A DNA stretch of 64,000 nucleotides from an uncultured Oscillospiraceae bacterium (GCA_905233385.1 CAJOEH010000008.1:49189-113188), one strand, 5' to 3'. Shown: positions 50,354-59,581, counted from the stretch's first letter. Notes: generated from the sequence alone by a model not told the origin. Program-made: numbers and translations.

Positions 50354-51187
50354 TCAGTTATCGGGACGGCACAGCTCAAAGATGGGCAATGCGCCGTTCT
50401 TTTTTGCTCGCTTGACCTGCCGCGCGCTGCGGAGGGTCCAGTTGAATTCCTGCACGCCCCAGACGCGCCTGCTGATCGCCGCGCCGAGGCAGTTTCTGTC
50501 CTGAAACTTATAGGCGACGAAGTGCGGCAGGGTCAGAGCGTTCGTCCAAAGATGCGTCAGCAGAAACGCCGTCAGGAGGTTCAGGCCGCTGCGCTCCCGG
50601 ATAAAATTCTGGGAGAGCTGTCCGCGAACGATCTCCGGGCGGTGCTTTTTCAGCCACAGCAGGACGCGCGGGTCAAAGGATTCGATGCAGAACTGCAGGT
50701 TCGGGAAGCGGTCGAGGAGCTTGCAGACCTCTTCCGTCAGCGCAGCGTGGTTCCTGCCGAAGGCCTTGATCTCGACGACCAGCGGCGTTCTGCCCTCGAA
50801 GATCGGAAGGACCTCCTCCAGATACGGGATCTTTTCCTCCGTTCCCTGCAGACGCAGGGCGTCCAGCTCCTGCGCCGTGCAGTCGCAGATATTGCGGTCG
50901 ACGCCGGCGGTGCGCTTGAGCGATTCGTCGTGCATGACCACCAGCCGGCCGTCCCTGCTCAGATGCACGTCCAGCTCCGCGCCGTAGCCTGCTTCCGCCG
51001 CGAGCCGGAAGGCGCGCAGGGAGTTTTCCGGCAGTCCGCGCTCGATATCGTGCAGGCCGCGGTGGGCGTAGTCGTACGCCGCGAGCCCGTAAAAGCCCTG
51101 TTTTTTCCGCTTGCCCGCCGGCAGGCAGAGAAACAGCAGCAGGATAAGCGCCGGCAGGCACAGTACTACGATCAGCGCCGTTTTCAT
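50354..51187 (-). CDS. Glycerophosphodiester phosphodiesterase
   Basis: 277 residues. N-terminal membrane helix (4-22), then the GDPD TIM barrel: YAHRGLHD, PENSLRAF, GAELDVHLSRDGRLVVMHD and VVEIKAFG with the catalytic histidines and metal acidic residues. It releases glycerol-3-phosphate from glycerophosphodiesters such as deacylated lipids, likely outside the membrane. 51190/51187 spacing suggests coupling to the MFS gene. Confidence 0.9.
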   Translation of the reverse strand: MKTALIVVLCLPALILLLFLCLPAGKRKKQGFYGLAAYDYAHRGLHDIERGLPENSLRAFRLAAEAGYGAELDVHLSRDGRLVVMHDESLKRTAGVDRNICDCTAQELDALRLQGTEEKIPYLEEVLPIFEGRTPLVVEIKAFGRNHAALTEEVCKLLDRFPNLQFCIESFDPRVLLWLKKHRPEIVRGQLSQNFIRERSGLNLLTAFLLTHLWTNALTLPHFVAYKFQDRNCLGAAISRRVWGVQEFNWTLRSARQVKRAKKNGALPIFELCRPDN

Positions 51188-51189
51188 CG

Positions 51190-52875
51190 TCAGTCCTCAA
51201 CGTCCAGTGCTTCCAGGCCGCGCTTCGCCGTCGGCTTGTTGTCGCCGTGCATGACGAAGAGCATCGTCACGAACGCCATGCCCGCGAAGATCGTCGCGTA
51301 CGGGAAGAGGATCGTCAGTCCGAGCTTATCCATCAGGAAGCCGGAGAAGATCGGCGTCACCGCCTGCGCCGCCATGGACGCCGCGTAGTAGATGCCGGTG
51401 TACTTGCCGACGTTGCTCCCGCGGCTCATCTCGACGACCATCGGGAAGGAGTTGACGTTGATCGTCGCCCAGCCGACGCCGGCCAGCACGAACATCGCGT
51501 TCATCAGCCAGCCGGGGCTGCTTTCGCGCAGGAAGCCCGCGGCAAGGAAGGCGGCGGTCAGCATCACGACGCCGGCGAGGATGGTCTTCTTGCGGCCGAA
51601 CTTCGAGGAAATGATGCCGACCGGCAGGTAGGAGACGATCGCCGCGGCCTGCGCGATGATCATCGTCAGGTTGTAGTCCTTGCCGAGGATGCGCGTGGCG
51701 TAGACGGAGTACTTCGAGGTCACGGCGTTATAGCCCATGAACCACAGCACGATGGACGCCAGCAGGAAGATCAGCGAGCGGCGTTCCGCTCTGGAAAGTC
51801 TGCGGCTGCCGGAGCCGTCGTCTTCCTTGTCCTCGATGCCGAGGCGTTTGCTCTCGGCCTGCATCTCGGCGGCAAACTTCGGCTCGCGCACCTTCCAGCG
51901 GAAGATCACGAGCGCCAGCAGCATCACGCCGGCGATCACGCCGAAGAACGGCAGATAGCTCATCATCGACTTGCGCACCGAGCTCGTGGCGAAGACCATG
52001 CCCAGTCCCAGCACGACGATGCCGCCGAAGCTGCCCATCAGATTGATGATCGCGTTGGCCTTGGAGCGCAGCGGTTTGATCGTCACGTCCGGCATCAGCG
52101 CGACCGCCGGGCTGCGGAAGGTCGACATCGCGACCAGCGCGATCAGCAGCAGCACCACGAACAGGACCAGCGGCAGCGGATTCTCGCCCGTGACCTGCCA
52201 CGCGTAGGCGTCCCGCGCGGGAACGACGTAGTTCGTATACTGCGGGTTGGTAACGGGCTTATTCACCGAGCGTGTCACCGTGCCCCAGTCCGCGCTGTCG
52301 CTTTGCAGCTTTTCCGTCAGGGTCGCCGGATAGACCGCGATCGGCTCCTTGCTCGCGTCGGTGGTATAGAGCGTTTTGCCGTCCCAGTAGAGCTGGGCGG
52401 TGATCTGCACGAACTCGTCCTCGGTGAACTTCTCGTTCAGCACGAAGCTCCGGTCGTCCTCCGCGCGGCCGAGGGTATCGGGGTATTCCAGGGTCTCGTC
52501 GCCCTCCTGCTCATAGAGCATATGGAGCGCGGCGGGATCGTCCACGACCGCCACGGCGTCGAGGTTCTGCCGCTGCATATTGTCGGCGAAGGCCAGCGCC
52601 GTCAGCGCGAGCGCGGCGATGATCGTGCCGACCACGATGAACGGCGTGCGACGTCCGCTCCGCGACTTATGGCGGTCGGAGATCGCGCCGAAGAGCGGCA
52701 GCATGAACAGCGCAAGAATATTGTCGAGCGCCATGACCAGGCCGGACGCCGTCTGCGACAGGCCGAATTTGTTGGTCAGGATCAGCGGGATCGTGTTGTC
52801 GTACGCCTGCCAGAAAGCGCAGATCAGGAAGAAGGCGAATCCGACGTAGATCGTGCGTTTGTAGTTCAGTTTCAT
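51190..52875 (-). CDS. MFS transporter (SLC45/GPH-like) with a large external insertion
   Basis: 561 residues, 12 predicted helices. GAISDRHKSRSGRRTPFI is the TM2-TM3 motif of the glycoside-pentoside-hexuronide/SLC45 group. Between TM3 (ending about 97) and TM4 (starting about 232) lies an insertion of about 135 polar residues, which by topology should be extracytoplasmic. The substrate may be a sugar or glycoside. It overlaps the HAD gene by four bases, suggesting phosphorylated-metabolite handling. Confidence 0.82.
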   Translation of the reverse strand: MKLNYKRTIYVGFAFFLICAFWQAYDNTIPLILTNKFGLSQTASGLVMALDNILALFMLPLFGAISDRHKSRSGRRTPFIVVGTIIAALALTALAFADNMQRQNLDAVAVVDDPAALHMLYEQEGDETLEYPDTLGRAEDDRSFVLNEKFTEDEFVQITAQLYWDGKTLYTTDASKEPIAVYPATLTEKLQSDSADWGTVTRSVNKPVTNPQYTNYVVPARDAYAWQVTGENPLPLVLFVVLLLIALVAMSTFRSPAVALMPDVTIKPLRSKANAIINLMGSFGGIVVLGLGMVFATSSVRKSMMSYLPFFGVIAGVMLLALVIFRWKVREPKFAAEMQAESKRLGIEDKEDDGSGSRRLSRAERRSLIFLLASIVLWFMGYNAVTSKYSVYATRILGKDYNLTMIIAQAAAIVSYLPVGIISSKFGRKKTILAGVVMLTAAFLAAGFLRESSPGWLMNAMFVLAGVGWATINVNSFPMVVEMSRGSNVGKYTGIYYAASMAAQAVTPIFSGFLMDKLGLTILFPYATIFAGMAFVTMLFVMHGDNKPTAKRGLEALDVED

Positions 52876-53687
52876 GGTGTTCTCTCTCCTGTCAAATCAT
52901 TGAGTAACGCGCGGATATTTTCATAGATATGCGTCGGTTTTTCGGGGCTGTTTTCCGCGTCCCGGAGCGTGCTCTCGCCGGACAGCACCAGCGCTGCGTC
53001 GATGCCGGCGCGGACGCCGCAGGCGATATCCGTATAGACGCGGTCGCCGATCAGCAGCGTCTCCTCCCCGGAAAAACCGTACTTTTCCATAGCGAGCTGC
53101 GCCATCCGCGGCTCCGGCTTGCCGATGAAAACAGGCCGTCTGCCGGTCGCGCGGAAGAGCATTTCGCACACCGAGCCGCAGTCCGGCACGTAGCCGTACC
53201 ACGTCGGGCAGACCCAGTCCGGGTTGGCGGCGATGAAGTCCACGCCGCGGTTCAGAAGGATGCAGGCGTCCTCCAACTTCTGGAAGGTCAGCTCCGTGTC
53301 GAAGCCGCAGACCAGCGCGTCGACCGCTTCGTCCCGCTCCTGCGTGAGCCGGAAGCCCGCGTCCGCGAGCTGTTTGCGGAAGGACGCCGTGCCGAAGGCG
53401 TACAGGAGCTTTTCGCAGTAGCCGTTCGCGTTCAGCCAGACGATCAGCGCGTCGACCGAGGTCAGAAAATCGTCCGCCGTCGCCGCGATGCCCAGCCGTT
53501 CCATCTTCTCGACGTATGCCTCCACCGAGCGGGAGGAATTATTCGTCAGAAACAGGTACTTGCCGCCGATGCGGCGCACGTAGGAAAGGAAATCGGCCGT
53601 ACCGTCAAAGAGCTGCTCGTCGAGATAGATCGTGCCGTCCATGTCCAGCAGAAACAGCTTCTTGCCGGTCAGCGGAGGATTGCGCAC
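52872..53687 (-). CDS. HAD-IIA phosphatase (NagD/p-nitrophenylphosphatase-like)
   Basis: 271 residues from GTG (GGAGG 7 bases upstream). FLLDMDGTIYLDEQ is motif I, FLTNNSSRS motif II, GKPEPRMAQLAMEKYG holds motif III Lys, and LLIGDRVYTDIACG motif IV. It dephosphorylates small metabolites; the exact substrate cannot be predicted. First gene of the operon HAD-MFS-GDPD-greA. Confidence 0.9.
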   Translation of the reverse strand: MRNPPLTGKKLFLLDMDGTIYLDEQLFDGTADFLSYVRRIGGKYLFLTNNSSRSVEAYVEKMERLGIAATADDFLTSVDALIVWLNANGYCEKLLYAFGTASFRKQLADAGFRLTQERDEAVDALVCGFDTELTFQKLEDACILLNRGVDFIAANPDWVCPTWYGYVPDCGSVCEMLFRATGRRPVFIGKPEPRMAQLAMEKYGFSGEETLLIGDRVYTDIACGVRAGIDAALVLSGESTLRDAENSPEKPTHIYENIRALLNDLTGERTP

Positions 53688-53718
53688 CGCGATCCCTCCC
53701 TTCGTTTTCTATATTGCC

Positions 53719-53747
53719 ATTATACTCTGTGCGAATGCACTTCGCAA
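53719..53747 (-). promoter_or_regulatory. Promoter of the HAD-MFS-GDPD-greA operon
   Basis: TTGCGA (53742-53747), 17-base spacer, TATAAT (53719-53724). The spacer and -35 contain a TGCGAA/TTCGCA inverted repeat (53730-53746) that could be an operator. Confidence 0.8.
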
Positions 53748-53763
53748 GGGATAATTTGTAAGA

Positions 53764-53791
53764 AAAAGCCCCCGGTTTCCCGGAGGCTTTT
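53764..53791 (-). terminator. Terminator of the SLC13/ArsB-like transporter gene
   Basis: 12-bp stem with one mismatch and TTTC loop, T-run on the minus strand, nine bases past the stop codon. Confidence 0.85.
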
Positions 53792-53800
53792 CAAGGCAGC

Positions 53801-55120
53801 TTACGCCCACACAAACCAGATATAGAGATAACCCGTCAATACCGCGGCCAGCGTGAACGGCAGGCCGATGCGGAAAAACTGCTTGTTCTGCACCTCATAT
53901 CCGTTCTTGCGCAGGATGCCGATCGCGGCGATATTGGCGGACGCGCCGATCGGCGTGATATTGCCGCCCAGCGTCGCGCCGGTCAGCAGGCCGAAATACA
54001 GCACGTACGGCGCAACGCCCATCTGCGCGGCGATGACCGCCACGACCGGCAGCATCGTCGCAACATAGGGGATGTTGTCGATAAAGGCCGACAGCAGAAC
54101 GGACAGCCAGACGATGATCGAATAGATCACGAACAGGTTGCCGCCGCCGAGCAGCACCATCTTCTCCGCAACCAGATCGAGCACGCCGGCGTTCGCCACG
54201 CCCCGGATGATGATAAACAGCGACGCGAGCAGGAGCAGGGTGCGGTAATCGATCTCGCGGAACGACGCGGCGATCCCGGAGAAGCCCTTGTTGCGGATCA
54301 GCGAATAGAGCGCCGTGACCGCGAAGATCGCCATGCAGATGATGCCGTTGATCGTCTCCGGCATATTCGGCAGGAAGGAGGCGACGATGAGGAGCACGAT
54401 GTTCAGTGTCAGCAGGAGGCTCGGAACAACGTCCTCCACCTTGGACGAAACGGTGATGTGCACCTTCTGCCGCTGTTTGCGGAAGATGAACATGATGATC
54501 GGCACGGTCGCCAGCGCGCCGAGCTCCACCGCCCAGAAAATACTCATTCTTCCTTGGAAGAAGAAGAAATCCATGAAATTCATACCGGCCGCGCCGCCGA
54601 GCATGATGGAGGTCGTATCGCCGACCAGCGTCGCCGCGCCCTGCAGGTTGGACGAGACGGAAATGCAGATCAGCATGTCCACCGGGGATATTTTAAGCTG
54701 TTTTGCCACCGCGAGACCGATCGGCGCAATCATCAGCACGGTCGCCACGTTGTCCATGAACGCGGAAATGAAGCCGGAGAACAGGGAGAGCAGCACCACG
54801 ACCCACATGGTATTCGGCGCGGCGCGGAGCAGCTTCTCCGCCATGACATCCGGCATTTTCGACTCGATGAAGAAGTAGACCGTTCCCATCGTGCCGAACA
54901 GCATCATCAGAACGTTCCAGTTGATCGCGCCGGCGGCGCTTTTCAGCGCGTGGGCCACGCCGCCGTCCGCGCCGCCCCAAAGGGCCGCGGACACGACGCC
55001 CCATATGATAAAGAGCGCCGCGGATACCGCCGCCACCCAGTGCCGCACTTTCGGCAGGGCGATCATCAGCACGTAGGTCATCGCGAAGGCGATCAGCGGT
55101 ATCAGCATTTGAATGTCCAT
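53801..55120 (-). CDS. SLC13/ArsB-NhaD superfamily ion or anion transporter
   Basis: 439 residues, 11-12 helices in two halves. FSGFISAFMDNVATVLMIAP and VLLSAFIDNIPYVATMLPVV are paired N-containing substrate hairpins, and SSNLQGAATLVGDTTSIM / TGATLGGNITPIGASANI are the repeated reentrant loops. This is the IT superfamily; it may carry citrate, arsenite, sodium/proton or dicarboxylate. No arsenic genes are close. GGGGAG precedes the ATG by 8 bases; YhaM ends 23 bases upstream. Confidence 0.85.
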   Translation of the reverse strand: MDIQMLIPLIAFAMTYVLMIALPKVRHWVAAVSAALFIIWGVVSAALWGGADGGVAHALKSAAGAINWNVLMMLFGTMGTVYFFIESKMPDVMAEKLLRAAPNTMWVVVLLSLFSGFISAFMDNVATVLMIAPIGLAVAKQLKISPVDMLICISVSSNLQGAATLVGDTTSIMLGGAAGMNFMDFFFFQGRMSIFWAVELGALATVPIIMFIFRKQRQKVHITVSSKVEDVVPSLLLTLNIVLLIVASFLPNMPETINGIICMAIFAVTALYSLIRNKGFSGIAASFREIDYRTLLLLASLFIIIRGVANAGVLDLVAEKMVLLGGGNLFVIYSIIVWLSVLLSAFIDNIPYVATMLPVVAVIAAQMGVAPYVLYFGLLTGATLGGNITPIGASANIAAIGILRKNGYEVQNKQFFRIGLPFTLAAVLTGYLYIWFVWA

Positions 55121-55143
55121 AAGATAACTCCCCTATCGATCTT

Positions 55144-56088
55144 TCAGTGATGATAGATCATTTTATCCAGCGCGAAGACGCGCTGGCTGAATTTTCCCGC
55201 GGGAACGGAGGCAAACGTCTCGCGGTAGATCTCCATCCGGCTGTCGATCAGGTCGATCAGCGCGAGCAGCTCGCTTTCCGCGCACTGCGGGCGCACCGCA
55301 GCGCCAAATTCCGGCTCGCCGTGGTGGGACAGGATCATGTGCTGCAGCAGGACAGATTTTTCCTCCGGGATCTCCTTTTCCTTCGCGATCTCGGCGATCT
55401 CCTGCGCGCCCATCGCCAGATGCCCGAGCAGCCTTCCCTTGGTCGAATACTCCGTCACGAGGCCGAGCTCCGAGAAGGAAAATTCCTCCACTTTGGCAAA
55501 ATCGTGCAGGAAGGTACCCGCCAGCAGCAGATCGCGATCCACCGTGTCGGCGTAGAGCTCCGCAAGGAAGTCCGCGATCTTCATCATATTGCCCGTGTGC
55601 ATCAGCAGTCCGTTCAGGAAGCTGTGATGCACGCTTTTCGCGGCGGGAATGGAGCGGAACGCGTCCAGATGCCGCGCCAGCATCTCCGTGCAGATCGCGC
55701 GGTAATCGTCGTCCTGCAGAGAGGCGACCAGGGCCTCCGCCGAGCGGAGCATTTCCTCCGCGTCGATCGGCGCAGCCGGGATCAGCGCGGAAAGGTCGTA
55801 AGGATCCTGCTCCTGCGCCAGCCGGATGCGCTCGACGGAAAGCTGCGGCGCGCCGCGGAAGGACGCGACCGTGCCGCGGATCTTGACGATCTTTCCCTCG
55901 TCCGCCGCGCCGAGCGGGCCGGGATAGTTCCAGACCTTCGTCTCGATCGAGCCGCTGACGTCGGAAAGCACCGCGTTGAGGTACTGACTGCCGCTCGTCG
56001 ACGTCTTGATCGCCGCGGCTTTCAGAAGGTAAAAGCCCTCCACCGCGTCGCCGGGCGTCATATCCGCAATTCGTTTATTGTATTCCAT
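55144..56088 (-). CDS. yhaM: YhaM-like 3'-5' exoribonuclease
   Basis: 314 residues. An OB-fold (about 15-95; DVSGSIETKVWN) then an HD domain: HHSFLNGLLMHTGNMMK, LAGTFLHDFAKVEE and HMILSHHG. YhaM shortens RNA and also cleaves DNA 3' ends using metal. It follows the HD phosphohydrolase by 12 bases and precedes the transporter, probably in one transcript. Confidence 0.9.
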   Translation of the reverse strand: MEYNKRIADMTPGDAVEGFYLLKAAAIKTSTSGSQYLNAVLSDVSGSIETKVWNYPGPLGAADEGKIVKIRGTVASFRGAPQLSVERIRLAQEQDPYDLSALIPAAPIDAEEMLRSAEALVASLQDDDYRAICTEMLARHLDAFRSIPAAKSVHHSFLNGLLMHTGNMMKIADFLAELYADTVDRDLLLAGTFLHDFAKVEEFSFSELGLVTEYSTKGRLLGHLAMGAQEIAEIAKEKEIPEEKSVLLQHMILSHHGEPEFGAAVRPQCAESELLALIDLIDSRMEIYRETFASVPAGKFSQRVFALDKMIYHH

Positions 56089-56100
56089 ATTCGTTGTCTC

Positions 56101-57093
56101 CTATGCTCTGCCGCAGACCCAGTAGTCCTGCGGCATTTGCAGAAAGTTCAAAAGTTCCTCCCCGAACGAGGGAAAGCAGGCGGACGTCCTGCCGCGGCCA
56201 AGGATCAGCGGGTCGATGCGCCGCTTTTTCGCCGGGATGACCCGCCAGTCGCCGTCCGTTCCCGGGCGGTCGGCGGAGAGGATCTCCCGATAGGCGCGGA
56301 ACGCTTCCCATCGCTGCGCGAATTCCGCGTCCGCCCGCAGGCGTGAGAGCACTTCCGGCTCCGTGCGGGCAAGGTCCCGCAGCGTCAGAACGCCCTTTTT
56401 GACGGCGGCGCCAAGCAGCTCCGCCAGCATCTGCATCGCGTAGCGGTCTTCGTCGGAGACATAGACCTTCGAGCAGCGCAGCGCGCCGCGCGCGAACCGC
56501 AGCGCGGTCTCGCCGGTGCGGAAGGTCAGCTCCGGCCGGCCGTCCTCGTTCTCGCCGACCGTGAGATCGTCGTAGATCGCCTTCACGGTCTTTTCGTCGG
56601 CAAAGCCGAACTGCACGAGGTTGCCGAGCGAATACTCCAGCCGGTCGGCGGAGAGGCGCGGCGCGTCGTTGTCGGCGACGGGATAGCGGTGATAGTCGCA
56701 GACGTCCGCCGTCGTCAGCCCGAGCGACCGCAGAAGACTTCGGATCTCCGGCGAGCCGTCGATCAGCTCCGTCGTGCCGTCCTCCGTGCTTTCCTGCCGC
56801 AGGTGGTCGCCGCGCAGAAAATCGACGACGTGCGAGAAAGCGGGCGTGGAAATGTCGTGGAAGAGGCCCGCCAGCGCCTGTGCCGGCGAGGCGGTAAAAT
56901 GCCACACGATCAGCCCGACGCCGACGCTGTGGTCATAGCGGGAATACGCGGTGCAGCGCTGAAAGCGCGGGAAGGACGTGTACTCGCAGCCGCAGTTCAT
57001 GCCCACGGCCTTCAGCCGCTGCATCGGCTGCGTTTCCGCCGCGGCTTTCAGAAAATCCGGCGTTTCCGGATGGTAGAGCGAACAGTCTTTCAT
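56101..57093 (-). CDS. HD-domain phosphohydrolase (dGTPase-like)
   Basis: 330 residues. SRYDHSVGVGLIVWHFT, LAGLFHDISTPAFSHVVDFL and a following CSKVYVSDEDRYAMQM helix resemble metal-dependent dNTPase/HD hydrolases of the SAMHD1/YdhJ group. Substrate unknown. AGGGG precedes the ATG. Confidence 0.85.
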   Translation of the reverse strand: MKDCSLYHPETPDFLKAAAETQPMQRLKAVGMNCGCEYTSFPRFQRCTAYSRYDHSVGVGLIVWHFTASPAQALAGLFHDISTPAFSHVVDFLRGDHLRQESTEDGTTELIDGSPEIRSLLRSLGLTTADVCDYHRYPVADNDAPRLSADRLEYSLGNLVQFGFADEKTVKAIYDDLTVGENEDGRPELTFRTGETALRFARGALRCSKVYVSDEDRYAMQMLAELLGAAVKKGVLTLRDLARTEPEVLSRLRADAEFAQRWEAFRAYREILSADRPGTDGDWRVIPAKKRRIDPLILGRGRTSACFPSFGEELLNFLQMPQDYWVCGRA

Positions 57094-57111
57094 AGGCCCC
57101 TACTTGCAGAA

Positions 57112-57138
57112 GTGTCTGCCTGAAAAGCAGGCAGACAC
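57112..57138 (-). terminator. Hairpin between the secreted-protein gene and the HD gene
   Basis: 11-bp perfect stem, AAAAG loop. Without a T-run it may be only a partial terminator, allowing read-through. Confidence 0.5.
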
Positions 57139-57153
57139 GTTCAGTCGATTCCC

Positions 57154-57762
57154 TCAGCGAGTCACCGTGCCGGAGGCAGTCACCTGCTCCAGCTGGACGC
57201 CGCTGTAGTTGCCGCGGAAGTCCCACGCCACGTCGACCGCCGCCGAGTCGCCGGCCATCTCCATCGCGCAGCTTCCGAGCAGGAAGGTATTCTTGCCGCC
57301 GGAGGACGTGACGTCTACGCTGTCAAAGGACTTCGTCACGCCGTCCATCGTGATATGCAGGCCGTCCAGCCGCGACCCGACGTTGATGCTGAAACAGGTG
57401 ATGGAAACGTCAAACCGCACCATCTTCGTGCCGTCGGAAGAGGTATAGGTCTTCCAGTCGACGACCAGTTCCAGTCCCGTGCCGGTGCTGGAGGTGAACT
57501 GGCCGGAGTTCGTCGCCTCGACCTCGGTCGGCGCGGTCGTCTCCGTCGGTTCTTCGGTCGCTTCGGTCTCCGGCGCGTCCGTCTCCGTCGGCGCTTCCGT
57601 CGGCTCGGGCGCATCCGTCTCCTCGGTGGGTTTCTCGGTCTGAATCGACGTGTACTCGGTCGGTTCCGTATTCGCTTCGTTTTTCTCTCTTATCATAAAG
57701 TAAGCCAGCAGGCCTACCAGAATCGCCAGCACGACGGCCAGCGCGATAATGATCTTATTCAT
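57154..57762 (-). CDS. Membrane-anchored Thr/Pro/Glu-rich secreted protein
   Basis: 202 residues from the ATG with GGAGG 4 bases upstream. One helix (4-22) is an uncleaved-type anchor. Residues 33-84 are a low-complexity E/T/P/A linker built from repeated TEAPTE-like units. Residues 88-202 form a beta-rich domain resembling DUF-type sandwich domains (ELVVDWKTYTSSDGT, VRFDVSITCFSINVG, VDVAWDFRGNYSGVQLEQV). Function unknown. Confidence 0.7.
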   Translation of the reverse strand: MNKIIIALAVVLAILVGLLAYFMIREKNEANTEPTEYTSIQTEKPTEETDAPEPTEAPTETDAPETEATEEPTETTAPTEVEATNSGQFTSSTGTGLELVVDWKTYTSSDGTKMVRFDVSITCFSINVGSRLDGLHITMDGVTKSFDSVDVTSSGGKNTFLLGSCAMEMAGDSAAVDVAWDFRGNYSGVQLEQVTASGTVTR

Positions 57763-57785
57763 GGCTCCTCCTTGCATTTTTCTCT

Positions 57786-57814
57786 ATTATACAATGGATT
57801 CCTGCGAATTTCCA
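57786..57814 (-). promoter_or_regulatory. Promoter of the secreted-protein gene
   Basis: TGGAAA (57809-57814), 17-base spacer, TATAAT (57786-57791), 23 bases before the start codon. Confidence 0.65.
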
Positions 57815-57948
57815 CCATATTTTGCATTTTTCTTTCAAAGCCGCAGTTCTCTGTGTCTGTATCATTTTATCACAGCCGCGCGTTTCATGCAACGGAGTTT
57901 TTTTGCCGAAAGGTCGAAAATCATCTCGCAAAACCGAGAAAAAAGGGT

Positions 57949-57954
57949 TATAAT
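57949..57954 (+). promoter_or_regulatory. -10 box before the DUF5011/NodB deacetylase
   Basis: TATAAT at 57949-57954, 31 bases before the ATG. The -35 position (TCGCAA) is weak. Confidence 0.5.
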
Positions 57955-57985
57955 AGATAAAAACAACCTTCACCCGGAGGCGCTT

Positions 57986-59425
57986 ATGGGAAAATTTGAA
58001 AAGAAAAAGCGCAGGCACTATCTTTGGATCATTCCGCTCGCGGTCCTCGTCGCCGCGCTCGTCTTCTGCTTCGTCGTCAACCGCTGGCAGGTCACGATCA
58101 AACTGAACGGCGAGGAGGAAGTGACGGTCGAATGCGGCACGCAGTACGCGGACGAGGGCGCGGTCGCCTGCTTTGGCGGCACGATCTTTCCCGCCGATCT
58201 GAAAGAACTTGAGGTCACCGCGGCAAACACCGTCGACGCGGCGAAGCCCGGCGATTATTCCGTCGTCTACAGCGCGGAATTCTGGATGTTCGCGGGCAGT
58301 GCGGAGCGCACCGTGCACGTCGTCGACACGACCCTGCCGGTGCTGACGCTGGAGGGCGATCTGCTCTGCTACGATCTGCCGGACAAGCCGTTCGTCGAGC
58401 CGGGCTATACCGCGACGGACAACATCGACGGCGACATCACCGACAAGGTCACCTGTGAGGAAATCGACGGAAAGCTCGTCTACACCGTCTCCGACGCCTC
58501 CGGCAACACCGTGCAGGCGACCCGCGACATCCTTCACGAGGACAGCGTCGCGCCGGAGCTCGTCCTGGAGGGCGGCAATGAAATCGACTGGAACGCCGGC
58601 GTTCCCTTTGAGGAGCCGGGCTATACCTGCACCGACAACTGCGCGGGCGATCTGACCGACCGGGTCGTCGTCAGCGGCGAGGTGGATCACTGGCACAAGG
58701 GCGCGTACGAGCTCACCTACACCGTCGAAGACACGTATCACAACAAAACGACCGTGACGCGCACCGTCAACGTCGTGCCCGTCCCGCAGCCGGACAAGGT
58801 CGACCCCGGCGACAAGATCATCTACCTGACCTTTGACGACGGCCCCGGCCCCTATACCGAACAGCTTCTGGACGTCCTGGACGCCTACAACGTCAAGGCG
58901 ACCTTCTTCGTCGTGAACACCGCCTATTCCGACCTGATCGCGGAGGAATTCGCCCGCGGTCACAGCATCGGCATCCACACCGCGACCCACAATTACGACC
59001 AGATCTATTCCAGCGAGGAGGCCTATCTGGCGGACCTGCAGTTCATGCAGGATCTGATCGTGGAGCTGACCGGTCAGCGCACCACGCTGGTGCGCTTCCC
59101 CGGCGGCAGTTCCAACACCGTCAGCAAGTTCAACCCCGGCATCATGACCACGCTCGCAGCGGACCTGACCGATCTGGGCTATCAGTATTTCGACTGGAAC
59201 GTCAGCAGCGGCGACGCCGGCGAGACGACCAGCACGCAGCGGGTCTTCGAGAACGTGATCAACGGCGTCCAGTGGCAGAATGTCTCGATCGTTCTCCAGC
59301 ACGACATCAAGGATTACAGCGTGGCGGCGGTGGAGAAGATCATTCTCTGGGGACTGAACAACGGCTATACCTTCCTCCCCCTCGATTCCACCAGCCCCAC
59401 CTCGCACCACCGCATTGCAAATTAA
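57986..59425 (+). CDS. Extracellular polysaccharide deacetylase with DUF5011/Ig-like repeats
   Basis: 479 residues. Membrane anchor (12-31), three bacterial Ig-like/DUF5011 repeats (about 36-113, 116-184, 188-263; repeats share EPGYTATDN/EPGYTCTDN), then a NodB domain: TFDDGPGPYTEQ (282-293), HTATHNYD (331-338), RFPGGSSN and LQHDIKDYS. All metal and catalytic residues are present. It probably deacetylates peptidoglycan or surface polysaccharide; the repeats place it away from the membrane. The longer upstream open frame has no ribosome binding site; CGGAGG precedes this ATG. Confidence 0.9.
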   Translation: MGKFEKKKRRHYLWIIPLAVLVAALVFCFVVNRWQVTIKLNGEEEVTVECGTQYADEGAVACFGGTIFPADLKELEVTAANTVDAAKPGDYSVVYSAEFWMFAGSAERTVHVVDTTLPVLTLEGDLLCYDLPDKPFVEPGYTATDNIDGDITDKVTCEEIDGKLVYTVSDASGNTVQATRDILHEDSVAPELVLEGGNEIDWNAGVPFEEPGYTCTDNCAGDLTDRVVVSGEVDHWHKGAYELTYTVEDTYHNKTTVTRTVNVVPVPQPDKVDPGDKIIYLTFDDGPGPYTEQLLDVLDAYNVKATFFVVNTAYSDLIAEEFARGHSIGIHTATHNYDQIYSSEEAYLADLQFMQDLIVELTGQRTTLVRFPGGSSNTVSKFNPGIMTTLAADLTDLGYQYFDWNVSSGDAGETTSTQRVFENVINGVQWQNVSIVLQHDIKDYSVAAVEKIILWGLNNGYTFLPLDSTSPTSHHRIAN

Positions 59426-59436
59426 GACGCTTCGCG

Positions 59437-59570
59437 AATGAAGGAATGAAGACGCTCACTGCGTTCGCTAATGAAGGAATGGGCAAAATTGCTTCATTAG
59501 GCAGCGCAGCTGCCGTCTTCATTAGGGCGCAGCCCAACTTCATTAGGCAATGAAGTTGCCGACTTCATTC
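59437..59570. repeat. Array of short hairpins joined by TTCATTA units
   Basis: TTCATTA occurs at 59493, 59518 and 59539 with a variant at 59564 (spacing 25, 21, 25), and its reverse complement TAATGAA at 59469. Between units lie small perfect stems: GGCAG-CTGCC, GGGC-GCCC and GGCAA-TTGCC. It is non-coding and sits between a gene end and its terminator. Confidence 0.65.
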
Positions 59571-59581
59571 AACGGCTGAAA

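Noticed and set aside
59437..59570. CRISPR array
   Set aside because: Units are 21-25 bases in total with hairpins and no unique spacers of regular length; there are no cas genes.
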